Source: Pleurocapsa sp. MO_226.B13 (GTDB lineage: Bacteria; Cyanobacteriota; Cyanobacteriia; Cyanobacteriales; Xenococcaceae). From it: a stretch of 15,454 nucleotides of DNA. The stretch's first letter is position 1. Every line of letters starts with the position of its first letter. Under the pieces are notes generated by a model. It was given only the letters and a program-made list of their open reading frames with translations, had not been told where the DNA came from and did no database searches. The position numbers and the translations under genes were made by a program. Where the stretch lies: contig JASJEI010000248.1 in NCBI GenBank assembly GCA_030064795.1, forward strand, positions 1 through 15,454, in the 5' to 3' direction. This document shows positions 5,654-12,283 of the stretch, in pieces.

Positions 5654-6447
5654 TCACTTCCCATCCCGAATATCCAAAGTAACTTCAGCAGTAATACTTC
5701 GCTCGTTCTGTCCCAGTATCTTCACCCGTCTTACCTTCCCACGATAGGGAGAATAAACACTAGTCAACTGCTCTAGTTCCTCATCAACCTTATCTAGTTG
5801 AGTTTGTATCGAGTTAATCTGCTCCTGCTGCTTCTGCAATGATGTCTGATAATCAGAAACCTTAAGGCTGTGTTCGTATTGCTGTTTCTGGTAGTTGAGT
5901 TTAGCCTCGTCCAGTGATGCGATCGCCCGTTCCACATTAATTGATGCTGCTAGTTCCTGGCGTTTGAGTTCTGCTAGTTGCTGTACCTTCTCAGATTCAA
6001 ATACTTGAACGTGCCAGGGGTCTTTGTGGTAGAACTTTTGGTCAAAATTGTTTATCTGCTCGACAATAGAATCTAACTGAAACTGAGCCTGTTTGAGTGC
6101 TGCCAGTTCTGACTGAAACTTAGGTACTGGGACGGGTTTAAGTTCTCTGAGGGGTAATCTGACACGGGCGAGAGAAGATTCTAACCTCTGTTTTTTGGCT
6201 TGTAGTTTGGTGCGTTCGGTAGTGCGATCGCTGATGATATCCCCAACATTAATTCTCTGTCCTTCCTCTACCTTCAAGTCTGACAGTTGACTTAATTCTA
6301 GGGTGATGGTGTGACGGTTGCGTTGATAGGTGGTTTGCTGTTCTGTGACTGGTGATGTGGCTTGTAAGTTGGTATTGTTTTGGCATTCAGGAAGGCATAA
6401 GCACCAATGCCTAAAAGTAAGTATCCCAATAGTTTGTATATCTTCAT
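5654..6447 (-). pseudogene. HlyD-like membrane fusion / periplasmic adaptor protein, frameshifted near the N-terminus
   Basis: The main frame encodes a barrel-sandwich (lipoyl-like) half LSDLKVEEGQRINVGDIISD, a long alpha-helical coiled-coil hairpin (TERTKLQAKKQRLESSLARV ... QLDKVDEELEQLT) and the closing barrel half VYSPYRGKVRRVKILG. That is the layout of HlyD/AcrA-type adaptors of efflux or secretion systems. The open frame to 6460 would need a TTG start and gives a nonsense N-terminus (NCDEDIQTIGIL). In the next frame an ATG at 6447 gives MKIYKLLGYLLLGIGAYAFL, an ideal membrane anchor, running to a TAG at 6298-6300 just where the other frame picks up (INATVT joined to ITLELSQL). One missing or extra base near 6300-6320 thus splits an original gene of about 265 codons. 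No transporter partner is adjacent; the next gene upstream on this strand encodes a membrane hydrolase. Confidence 0.75.
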
Positions 6448-6580
6448 CACAGTTCACCAAGTTTGGTTTTCTGTTTCTGTCTTAGACTACTGGGTGGGTT
6501 TTGGGTGTAATTTGGGTTCGGGGACGGGCGATCGTAATTTATTGAATAAGCTTAATTTATCAACAACTTGAAAACTAAAC

Positions 6581-8218
6581 TCAGGACTCAATCTTATTTA
6601 ACCGAACTGTCAAATAATCAAGTAAATCTTCAGGACAAGCAACACGCGGAGCAATCAATTCAACCGCATTACTGCAAGTTATCTGTGACCTTATCTTAAA
6701 ACTAAATCCACCATCTTTTGCGGTATTTTTAATTTGCTCTAAGAAAGCTACTAAACACCATATTTCCTGTTTACCCCTTAGCCAAGTTTTTGTAGGCAAA
6801 GATTGTAGTTTTTGAGTTGCCAAATTTATCTCAGCATTACTAGGTGGATTTGAAACATTACATTGTCGAATTAAATGTTCGTTCATATCTGAATTCCAAT
6901 TTAAGGTAGGCTTAAAATTAGAATCGACTGTTAGAATTGAAAAATTTAGGTTGTTTTTATTTACCTTTTCTTTTGCTCTTTGAGCAGCTAACCACCATGC
7001 CATCAGAGGAAGGAAAACATTACGATATTCTTGCTCAAAAGTATTAAATTCTTTACAAGCAGCTTTAATAGTTCCTGGCGAATCAATACCCCATAAATCA
7101 GTGAAAATAGCTTTTATAGCATCTGTTGTAACTAGATAGTTTTCGATAGAGTAGTGTTTAGTAACAAACAAACTACCTTTTGTAGTTATGCCCTCAGTTT
7201 CACCTAATAAATCATCCGCTCCAACTGCATACTGCCCCCTCAAAAGTGCGATCGCCTTATCCAACCCACAATAATTAAACTTAATCCTGTTCCCACTCAA
7301 AGTAGCCGTAACCATTTGATTAGGTTCAATCGGAATCTTGACATCTTCGGGGAAATCTACCGTTAGTTCTCCGTTTATATAGATGTCAGCACCAGGTAAT
7401 CGCTTTTGTAATTCTTCTAGTGCGGGAATGGCATCTTCATCGTTAAAAGTCAGATTCCTTATCTCAGTTCTGGCAGCTTCCCCGACGGTGGTTGTCACTT
7501 TGCTAGTAATTATCTGTTCTCCAGTCTTATAGATACCCTTGCCATCAGTAACGATAAATTCTTTCCCCTCATTACCAATAATCAAATATTTGCCATCTGC
7601 CGTAGTGCGATCGCTCGTCCAGTAACCTGTGATTCTCGCGTATACCTTGTTGGTAGAAGCATTTTGGTTATATACCCGCACGATGCCATCTCTCAAACCT
7701 AGATTCTGAGAGACTTTCTGAGTTATCCCCCCACCATTGGCTAGATAGATACCGAATACTAGGAGGGCGATCGCCATTGCCAAAACCCATAATTCTCCAG
7801 CCCCACCAGTTTTTAGTCTCCGTCTTGGATTACTAACGCTAATTGCCCAAACGGGTTCGGGATAAAATAGCTGTACTCCTTGTTTAGTGAAGGTATCGGA
7901 GAAACAGGCGAGAAGATGACCTAATGGTAAAGCGATCGCTGCCTTGATACTGCCATGTAGGAAGAAATAGTTAACAGCCAAACTAACAATAGTAATACCT
8001 GCCGTAGCCAGAAGAGAATGAGTAATCGAGCGATGGGGAAAACGATCCTCTATCCAACTGCTAATCGGAAAGAAGATTTTGCCAATGGTTGAAGTAGTGG
8101 TGTCTAAGTCTGGTAGTTGAGAGCCAATTACAGCTAAACCTAGAGACAATGGGCTTGCTGTTCCCAGTATTAAGGATGTTCCAGCAGCTGCGATCGCTGC
8201 ATGAGTAATGGCTAACAT
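6581..8218 (-). CDS. DUF457/YdjM-type membrane metal-dependent hydrolase fused to a TOPRIM/DUF4435-like C-terminal part
   Basis: Residues 1 to about 160 are a membrane metal-dependent hydrolase domain (YdjM/DUF457, LexA-regulated in E. coli): ITHA (His6), GSQLPDLDT (Asp37, Asp39), FPHRSITHS (His62, His67) and GHLLACFSDTFTKQG (His101, Asp108) with four to five transmembrane stretches. Residues 165-333 are a soluble part, ending with the segment FNYCGLDKAIALLRGQYAVG that looks like a natural C-terminus for this type. From residue 334 the character changes: ADDLLGETEGITTKGSLFVT, then HYSIENYLV, and a helical part resembling the second half of DUF4435/OLD-type TOPRIM proteins, without the usual N-terminal glutamate motif. 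The 545-residue length is well beyond simple DUF457 proteins (roughly 150-350). I infer a chimera created by deletion or recombination; the hydrolase call is firmer than the C-terminal one. Confidence 0.75.
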   Translation of the reverse strand: MLAITHAAIAAAGTSLILGTASPLSLGLAVIGSQLPDLDTTTSTIGKIFFPISSWIEDRFPHRSITHSLLATAGITIVSLAVNYFFLHGSIKAAIALPLGHLLACFSDTFTKQGVQLFYPEPVWAISVSNPRRRLKTGGAGELWVLAMAIALLVFGIYLANGGGITQKVSQNLGLRDGIVRVYNQNASTNKVYARITGYWTSDRTTADGKYLIIGNEGKEFIVTDGKGIYKTGEQIITSKVTTTVGEAARTEIRNLTFNDEDAIPALEELQKRLPGADIYINGELTVDFPEDVKIPIEPNQMVTATLSGNRIKFNYCGLDKAIALLRGQYAVGADDLLGETEGITTKGSLFVTKHYSIENYLVTTDAIKAIFTDLWGIDSPGTIKAACKEFNTFEQEYRNVFLPLMAWWLAAQRAKEKVNKNNLNFSILTVDSNFKPTLNWNSDMNEHLIRQCNVSNPPSNAEINLATQKLQSLPTKTWLRGKQEIWCLVAFLEQIKNTAKDGGFSFKIRSQITCSNAVELIAPRVACPEDLLDYLTVRLNKIES

Positions 8219-8379
8219 CGAGGGTAAAGAGTAGAGTTACTTTCTACCAGTTTGAGTTGGGAAACGGGCGAGCGTCAGTTATAAAGATCACTGGAATATC
8301 AAAATTGTCTATGTTTAAAAATCTCTTTCTTTTTCTTCTAGATTATCTACCCTAAAAAAGTGTAAATTTTCAATGCCAA

Positions 8380-9150
8380 TCACAGCCAAAATAGAATAAC
8401 AGCTATTAACAGCAACCCACTTAACATCAGGATGACTGGAAATAGAGAGAGACGGCTCACTGCATTGGCCAGAATCTTGGTGGGGCCCATGCCTCCAGCA
8501 TTACGATGAGGGAATGGAGTCGAAGGTGTTTGAACTCCCAAAAACTCACACAGTGGCGACCATCCTTTCTGAACATTAAATTCCAGAAGCCTTTCCGCAG
8601 GAATGATTTGTCGGACTCTTTCGTTGTGGTTACGGTAAGCCGTTAATACAACCCTCTGGTTGATCACATTGTTGTCTATGGATTCTTCTCCAAAAATCAG
8701 TCGATTTAGCTGCTCTGCAAAAGGCCAAAAGCGGTTCAGTGGAGGTAAGAACCGAATAAATCGAAATCGCAACGTAGCTTGTACTAAGCGGCAGTGAGAC
8801 TCAATCCATTCCTGCTCATCTCTGAGAGTCAAGATAACTTTCGCTTCAGGGAAAGTCTTCGCTATATGCTCAAAATAATAAGCACTGGGCATATCGGTTG
8901 TCGCAACAAAGCCCTGAAATACCTGCTGCCAATCCGCCTCTTCAGGTCTAACCAAACCAAAGGCGAGATTTGACCAGAATTGGAGGTGTTGTGGTTTGTT
9001 AAGTACAACTGACATATGGTAAGCAGGTTCACCATAAAGAATTTCCATGGCTCGCTTCATTGAATCCGTGCCTGTACGACTCATGCCGACAACAAGTACT
9101 CGCGGGTAAATATTCTTTTTCTGAGAAACTGGCTGAGACAAATTAGGCAT
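8380..9150 (-). CDS. Sulfotransferase family protein with C-terminal membrane anchor
   Basis: The 256-residue product has the two PAPS-binding signatures of the P-loop sulfotransferase superfamily (Sulfotransfer_4-like): VVGMSRTGTDSMKRAMEIL (21-38; 5'-phosphosulfate loop) and EAKVILTLRDEQEWIESH (102-119; 3'-phosphate motif with Arg110 and Ser118). Between them are YHM (44-46) and TTDMPSAYYFEHI (84-96), typical substrate-pocket positions, and PFPHRN (212-217) is the usual late motif. Such enzymes move a sulfuryl group from PAPS to a hydroxyl or amine; the acceptor is unknown. A strongly hydrophobic segment at 236-256 ends the protein, so it would be tail-anchored with the catalytic domain in the cytoplasm. 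It is a single gene with short spacers on both sides. The ATG at 9150 has no clear ribosome binding site. Confidence 0.85.
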   Translation of the reverse strand: MPNLSQPVSQKKNIYPRVLVVGMSRTGTDSMKRAMEILYGEPAYHMSVVLNKPQHLQFWSNLAFGLVRPEEADWQQVFQGFVATTDMPSAYYFEHIAKTFPEAKVILTLRDEQEWIESHCRLVQATLRFRFIRFLPPLNRFWPFAEQLNRLIFGEESIDNNVINQRVVLTAYRNHNERVRQIIPAERLLEFNVQKGWSPLCEFLGVQTPSTPFPHRNAGGMGPTKILANAVSRLSLFPVILMLSGLLLIAVILFWL

Positions 9151-9254
9151 TTTAACGAACCGTTTGTATTTTCGGGTTGTTGATCAGCTTACTAAGATTT
9201 GAACAAATTTTTCAGATTTTCATAAATGATTTAATCCATTTTCGGATATTAGAA

Positions 9255-9272
9255 TAAAGCGCGATCGCTTTA
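9255..9272 (-). terminator. Hairpin behind the ATPase gene
   Basis: TAAAGCG (9255-9261) and CGCTTTA (9266-9272) pair around a 4-base loop within a HIP1 octamer. It starts two bases after the TAG of the minus-strand ATPase gene and is followed in that direction by a T-rich stretch (TTCTAATAT). It may serve as a weak intrinsic terminator; the U-tract is interrupted. Confidence 0.4.
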
Positions 9273-9273
9273 C

Positions 9274-10080
9274 CTATTGTCCTAACCTCTTCCTCGCACC
9301 TTTGACACTGCCTAACTGCTTCAACGCCATTCCCGTAACCAAACAAACACCGCCAGTTATGTATAAACCTTTGTTACCAGTTCCCATACCCACAAACCGC
9401 ACGATACCAAAAGCCATTAGTGCAGCAATAATAATCGGCATGATGACCACATAGTTCGTATGTTCGGGTTTGTCCTGCTTGATTCCCAGAGCCTCATTCT
9501 TGATGATTTTCCTCGCCAACATCGGGTTACGTCCTGCCAGTGGTTGAAGTTCAGCCAGACGAGATTTACTTATCTGGAGTCCCACTCTTCGAGCTTCAGC
9601 TTCCATCACCTCTCTAATATGGCGATCGCTTGGTAAATCCAGTTCAATCTCCAGCATATCTAAAAAGATATCCTTACCAGGATTAGCCACGGAAAAACAA
9701 ACCACTCTCACACCAGCAGAAATCATGTCCTCAAGCCAGTATCTAATCGAAGTAGTTAACCTCTTAGATTCTGGGAAGACAAGCAAAGTATCTTCACCAC
9801 TGTTGACTAGAATCTCTTCTTTGAGAGCGTCAACAGTCATGGCTTTACCTTCATCATTTTCTGTCGGACAATCTAGCTGCATAGCGATCGCAATGAAGAA
9901 TTTCTTGATCGAACCCTTATAAGTCGCGATCGCACTTTGATATTCTCCTAACATCTGCTCATGAACGGCTACAGCCAGATCGGCTTTTCCAGTACCAGCT
10001 TCACCGAGAACGATTACCGAATTGCCAGCAGCGATCGCATTACATACCTTGTTGAAGGTGTCATCATCTTTGTAACTTAC
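9274..10080 (-). CDS. Membrane P-loop ATPase with non-canonical start and altered Walker A
   Basis: The reading frame opens before the first usable ATG (9954). The Walker A loop VIVLGEAGTGKADLAVAV lies upstream of that ATG but in the same frame, so the true N-terminus must be near 10080, where GTA AGT TAC AAA GAT begins, overlapping the TAA of the upstream gene. No ATG, GTG or TTG exists in frame between the previous stop and the P-loop; a former GTG changed to GTA would explain this. From GTA the protein has 268 residues: P-loop at 26-33 with Ala in place of the Mg-binding Thr/Ser, a Walker B-like TLLVFPESKRL (98-108), LAGRNPMLARK typical of AAA-type C-domains, and two C-terminal transmembrane helices (about 210-228 and 239-255). 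I know similar proteins from cyanobacteria but no role. It forms an overlapping pair with the HTH gene upstream. It may be inactive. Confidence 0.75.
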   Translation of the reverse strand, partial: VSYKDDDTFNKVCNAIAAGNSVIVLGEAGTGKADLAVAVHEQMLGEYQSAIATYKGSIKKFFIAIAMQLDCPTENDEGKAMTVDALKEEILVNSGEDTLLVFPESKRLTTSIRYWLEDMISAGVRVVCFSVANPGKDIFLDMLEIELDLPSDRHIREVMEAEARRVGLQISKSRLAELQPLAGRNPMLARKIIKNEALGIKQDKPEHTNYVVIMPIIIAALMAFGIVRFVGMGTGNKGLYITGGVCLVTGMALKQLGSVKGARKRLGQ

Positions 10081-10637
10081 CCTTGCGCCTGAGCCTGTGC
10101 TTTTTGACTGCGATGTTGAGCTAGAAGTTGAGTCGCGATCGCTGCTGGTGTGAACTTTGGGTTAGCCACCTCATGAGCAATGTTTACTTTCTCTTGTAAG
10201 TCGGGGGATAAGTCATCAAAGGACATCTGACTAGCCAACTGGATTTTAATCAGGTCATTCATAGCCATGCCTCGCGCTGCTAATTCTTCCGCTTCCCTTA
10301 CTATGTCTGAATCAATTTTGGCTGTTGGTTCTTCCCGATTAATGTAGATATCTTCGCTACTTTCAGTATTATTAGAAACCAGTTCATTACTATCATCAAC
10401 TTTGACAATTGAACTATTATCAAAACCGTTACGCTTTCCTGTTAACTTAACGTGATTTCTTAAAGCTCTAATTTTACCTGCTTGTTCATTTGTAAGATAT
10501 ATTTTACCCTCAGAATCTTTATCAGGAGTGATGTCTAGATAGTTTAAGTCTTTGTAGTAGGCATCTTTTTTAATACCTAGTTCCTCCATTAGCTCGTCGG
10601 GACGGATGATGTTGGTAGGTGCAGAATTCTGTGTCAT
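10077..10637 (-). CDS. MerR/HTH-like N-terminal DNA-binding protein paired with the P-loop ATPase
   Basis: The 186-residue product begins MTQNSAPTNIIRPDELMEEL; residues 10-60 (DELMEELGIKKDAYYKDLNY, then LTNEQAGKIRALRNHV) read as a winged or MerR-like helix-turn-helix. The centre (about 70-115) is polar and probably disordered, rich in Ser, Asn and Glu. The C-terminus is helical (REAEELAARGMAMNDLIKIQ) and ends in a low-complexity QKAQAQAQG. The start at 10637 is chosen because the conserved-looking MTQNSAPTN begins there; an in-frame ATG at 10679 would add 14 basic residues. Its TAA overlaps the presumed start of the ATPase gene by two bases (GTAA), so the two are translationally coupled. A DNA-binding adaptor working with a membrane ATPase is inference from this arrangement. 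A small palindrome ACATAATATGT lies about 40 bases upstream. Confidence 0.75.
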   Translation of the reverse strand: MTQNSAPTNIIRPDELMEELGIKKDAYYKDLNYLDITPDKDSEGKIYLTNEQAGKIRALRNHVKLTGKRNGFDNSSIVKVDDSNELVSNNTESSEDIYINREEPTAKIDSDIVREAEELAARGMAMNDLIKIQLASQMSFDDLSPDLQEKVNIAHEVANPKFTPAAIATQLLAQHRSQKAQAQAQG

Positions 10638-10675
10638 AGTAGCGAATTTATCTAAAAATAATTTTTTTCTTACAT

Positions 10676-10686
10676 ACATAATATGT
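10676..10686. promoter_or_regulatory. Small palindrome in a divergent upstream region
   Basis: ACATA-A-TATGT is an 11-bp palindrome between the start of the HTH gene (minus strand) and a short plus-strand ORF at 10706. It may be an operator for the HTH protein; the region is AT-rich, so chance is also possible. Confidence 0.25.
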
Positions 10687-10705
10687 ACAAGGCAAATAAA
10701 TTTTT

Positions 10706-10854
10706 ATGACCCGCATCACAGAATTCGCTACCGAACCCCAGAAAAGCCCCCTCACCCCCAGAATCAATTCTGTATCTCTACGAATTACAGAGAAAGCGAT
10801 CGCTTCAAACTAGCTGAGATGACCAGCAAATTTCCGAGCCTCGTCAAAAGTTGA
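10706..10854 (+). pseudogene. Possible remnant of a small, frameshifted DNA-binding-type protein
   Basis: An ATG at 10706 opens a 35-codon frame (MTRITEFATEPQKSPLTPR, then INSVSLRITEKAIASN) that stops at 10811-10813 inside a HIP1-containing stretch. The second half resembles the beginning of a ribbon-helix-helix type protein (SVSLRITEKAIA). In another frame the sequence goes on as FKLAEMTSKFPSLVKS to a TGA at 10852-10854, which would be a natural continuation after one frameshift. AAGG lies about 14 bases before the ATG. The evidence is only compositional, and the piece is too short to assign. Confidence 0.25.
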
Positions 10855-10877
10855 TAGGAGTAGAACCATGATTCGGT

Positions 10878-10914
10878 AAGGATTTAGCACCATCGATTCT
10901 TGTAAATCCTTTTG
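10878..10914 (+). terminator. Terminator-like hairpin upstream of the par locus
   Basis: AAGGATTTA (10878-10886) pairs perfectly with TAAATCCTT (10903-10911) around a 16-base loop and is followed by TTG and a T-rich stretch. It could end plus-strand transcripts coming from the left before the partition locus. Confidence 0.4.
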
Positions 10915-10999
10915 TAATTTCTTGAGTTATCTTGGCTATGGCTATGAGTAGTTCACAACTGCTTCGATCGGCTTTTGACGATCAAAGTTACTGCAATCT

Positions 11000-11076
11000 T
11001 TACATCGTTAAATAACGAAAACGTTACATCGTTTTTTAATGAATCCGTTTTTTCGTTTAATAACGAAATCGTTATT
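11000..11076. repeat. 24-bp tandem array with CGTT/AACG palindromes (candidate centromere or iterons)
   Basis: Three imperfect 24-bp units lie head to tail at 11000-11023, 11024-11047 and 11048-11071, all sharing TCGTT near the middle and AA(C/T)GAA near the end. Within them are CGTTA-AA-TAACG (11006-11017), AACG-AAAA-CGTT (11015-11026 area) and AACGA-AA-TCGTT (11062-11073). The 15-mer AACGAAATCGTTATT at 11062 recurs exactly at 12090-12104 behind the operon. The array sits about 110 bases before parA, where type Ib partition loci usually have parS. Binding by the small ribbon-helix-helix protein is inference; replication iterons are the alternative. Confidence 0.65.
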
Positions 11077-11132
11077 ATTAACTTGATTATTAATAAAAAA
11101 AGTAAAACTACTCCGACAGAAAAGACTAAAGG

Positions 11133-11138
11133 TATAAT
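11133..11138 (+). promoter_or_regulatory. Candidate -10 box of the parA operon
   Basis: A perfect TATAAT lies 44 bases before the parA ATG, between the 24-bp array and the CGAAA octamers. No good -35 hexamer is at optimal spacing, so activity would depend on an extended or AT-rich upstream region. A regulator bound to the flanking repeats would overlap it. Confidence 0.35.
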
Positions 11139-11149
11139 TACTTGTCGAG

Positions 11150-11181
11150 CGAAAACGAAAGGGCGAAAGGACGAAATAACG
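11150..11181. promoter_or_regulatory. CGAAA repeats with 8-bp period in front of parA (candidate operator)
   Basis: CGAAA begins at 11150, 11156, 11164 and 11172, and CGAT at 11180, touching the parA ATG at 11182; spacings are 6, 8, 8 and 8. The unit CGAAATAA at 11172 appears again as a tandem pair on the opposite strand at 12058-12073. The phasing on short direct repeats is like the heptad or octad operators of ribbon-helix-helix partition regulators. The AAAGGA ribosome binding site is embedded in it. Confidence 0.5.
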
Positions 11182-11820
11182 ATGACCATATTTGTCGGAG
11201 TCATTTCCCAAAAAGGAGGCGTAGGAAAAAGTACCATTTCTCGTCTTTTAGCCAGGGAATATGCGCTCGCCAAATGGGATGTCAAAATTGCCGATCTGGA
11301 TATATCCCAAGGGACGAGTAATGATTGGAAGAAAAGAAGGGAGATGAACGAGATTCAACCTTATGTCGCAGTTGAATCCTTCCGTACTGTTTCTCAAGCA
11401 CTTAAGCACGCCCAAGTCCATGACCTAATGATTTTTGATGGTGCGCCTCATTCTACTAAGGCATCAAATGAAATTGCTCAAAAGAGCGATTTAGTTATCT
11501 TACCAACAGGATTATCTCTAGATGATTTAAGACCTACGGTACTTCTGGCACACGAGCTAATCGAAGCTAAAATACCCGACGACAATATTGTCTTTGCTCT
11601 TTGTCGAGTAGGAGACAGGGCAAATGAAATAGAAGAAGCCCGTAATTATATTAAAAAAGCGGGATATACAACCCTAGCTGGCTCGCTTCCCGAAAAAACG
11701 GCATACCGCCGTGCCAGTGATGAAGGAAAAGCAATTTCTGAAGTATCTTATCTTTCCCTGAGAAAGCGTGCCGACGAAGTCGTACAAGATATCATCAACA
11801 CTCTTACGGAGAAATCTTGA
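11182..11820 (+). CDS. parA: ParA-family partition ATPase (small, type Ib-like)
   Basis: The 212-residue product starts MTIFVGVISQ and has the deviant Walker A motif KGGVGKST (11-18) with the signature lysine at position 11, the Walker A' loop IADLDISQG (37-44, Asp40) and Walker B LMIFDGAP (82-89). Later segments (VILPTGLSLDDLRPT, FALCRVGDRANEIEEAR) fit ParA/MinD/VirC1-type ATPases. It lacks the N-terminal helix-turn-helix of P1-type ParA, so it belongs to the small class that segregates plasmids together with a small centromere-binding protein. A longer frame reaches 10975, but the extra codons are just the translated repeats; ATG 11182 has AAAGGA upstream and starts at the conserved beta strand. 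One base separates it from the ribbon-helix-helix gene, and repeats flank the operon on both sides. Confidence 0.93.
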   Translation: MTIFVGVISQKGGVGKSTISRLLAREYALAKWDVKIADLDISQGTSNDWKKRREMNEIQPYVAVESFRTVSQALKHAQVHDLMIFDGAPHSTKASNEIAQKSDLVILPTGLSLDDLRPTVLLAHELIEAKIPDDNIVFALCRVGDRANEIEEARNYIKKAGYTTLAGSLPEKTAYRRASDEGKAISEVSYLSLRKRADEVVQDIINTLTEKS

Positions 11821-11821
11821 C

Positions 11822-12055
11822 ATGGCTAAACCACCACCACCACCCCGTAAGAAATCTAATAAAGGTGAGCCACCTAATCAAAAGGAGATCAAAGCTAACT
11901 TGAAAAAGCCAGAACCTGGAGAATTAGCTAATCTGAATTTTAAAGTGCCAGCCACATTCAAGAGAGATTTTAAAATTGCTGCTGCCACTTATGGTAAAAC
12001 TCAAGTCGATCTTCTACAGGAGATATTTGAGTTTTGGTCTAAGCATCATGGCTAA
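11822..12055 (+). CDS. Small ribbon-helix-helix protein, probable centromere-binding partner of ParA
   Basis: The 77-residue product has a Pro/Lys-rich flexible N-terminus (MAKPPPPPRKKSNKGEPP) and from about residue 38 a ribbon-helix-helix-like domain: the strand LNFKVPATF, then KRDFKIAAATYGKTQVDLLQ as the two helices. This is the organisation of ParG/omega-type partition proteins, where the mobile N-terminus stimulates the ParA ATPase (often through an Arg or Lys) and the domain binds short DNA repeats. ATG at 11822 is one base behind the parA stop and has GGAGA upstream inside parA, which indicates translational coupling. An upstream in-frame start at 11768 would lie within parA and is less likely. 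The ParA partner role rests on operon position and domain pattern. Confidence 0.82.
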   Translation: MAKPPPPPRKKSNKGEPPNQKEIKANLKKPEPGELANLNFKVPATFKRDFKIAAATYGKTQVDLLQEIFEFWSKHHG

Positions 12056-12057
12056 AT

Positions 12058-12104
12058 CGTTATTTCGTTATTTCATGTTTTAGTTAAAAAACGAAATCGT
12101 TATT
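12058..12104. repeat. Octamer and palindromic repeats behind the par operon
   Basis: Directly after the ribbon-helix-helix gene there is a perfect tandem octamer CGTTATTT (12058-12065 and 12066-12073) and, at 12090-12104, AACGAAATCGTTATT, an exact copy of 11062-11076. Both contain the same CGTT/AACG core as the upstream array. They could be a second part of the centromere. Confidence 0.55.
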
Positions 12105-12113
12105 GATTGATGA

Positions 12114-12260
12114 CATGACAAAACAGAACCAGTTCCACCAGTTCAACGGGTATATCCGCAGCATCTTATCGGTGTGGCGAGCGACTTTCTGGAAGCTGCT
12201 GATGTTGATTGGGGTGAGGTTAGGAATGTTGAGGAGTTGAGGGAATTGTTGAATCTGTAG
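12114..12260 (+). pseudogene. C-terminal remnant of an unknown protein
   Basis: After a TGA at 12111-12113 a frame without ATG encodes 48 residues that look like a real protein end: acidic and helical, QHLIGVASDFLEAADVDWGE followed by VRNVEELRELLNL, then TAG. The first possible start is a GTG at 12174. No Shine-Dalgarno is seen and the frame is closed upstream. The composition (leucine- and glutamate-rich amphipathic helix with a conserved-looking Trp) differs from the shadow frames nearby. I cannot name the family. It is best explained as the tail of a plasmid gene cut off when the par locus was joined to this place. Confidence 0.35.
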
Positions 12261-12265
12261 TTTTT

Positions 12266-12283
12266 CTGGTGGTTTTTTACCAG
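12266..12283. terminator. Hairpin between converging genes
   Basis: CTGGT (12266-12270) and ACCAG (12279-12283) pair around a T-rich loop, and the flanks TTTTT and AAAAA can extend the stem. It lies directly behind the stop of the minus-strand gene that follows and could stop transcription from both sides; no clean U-tract is present, so it is weak evidence. Confidence 0.3.

Noticed and set aside
9725..9922. 65-codon plus-strand ORF within the ATPase gene
   Set aside because: It is antisense to the conserved ATPase frame and of shadow composition.
11000..11071. CRISPR array
   Set aside because: The 24-bp units are contiguous, without unique spacers, and no cas genes are present.
10975..11181. 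N-terminal extension of ParA from the longest open frame
   Set aside because: The extension is only the translation of the 24-bp repeats, and the conserved ParA fold starts at the ATG at 11182 with its own ribosome binding site.
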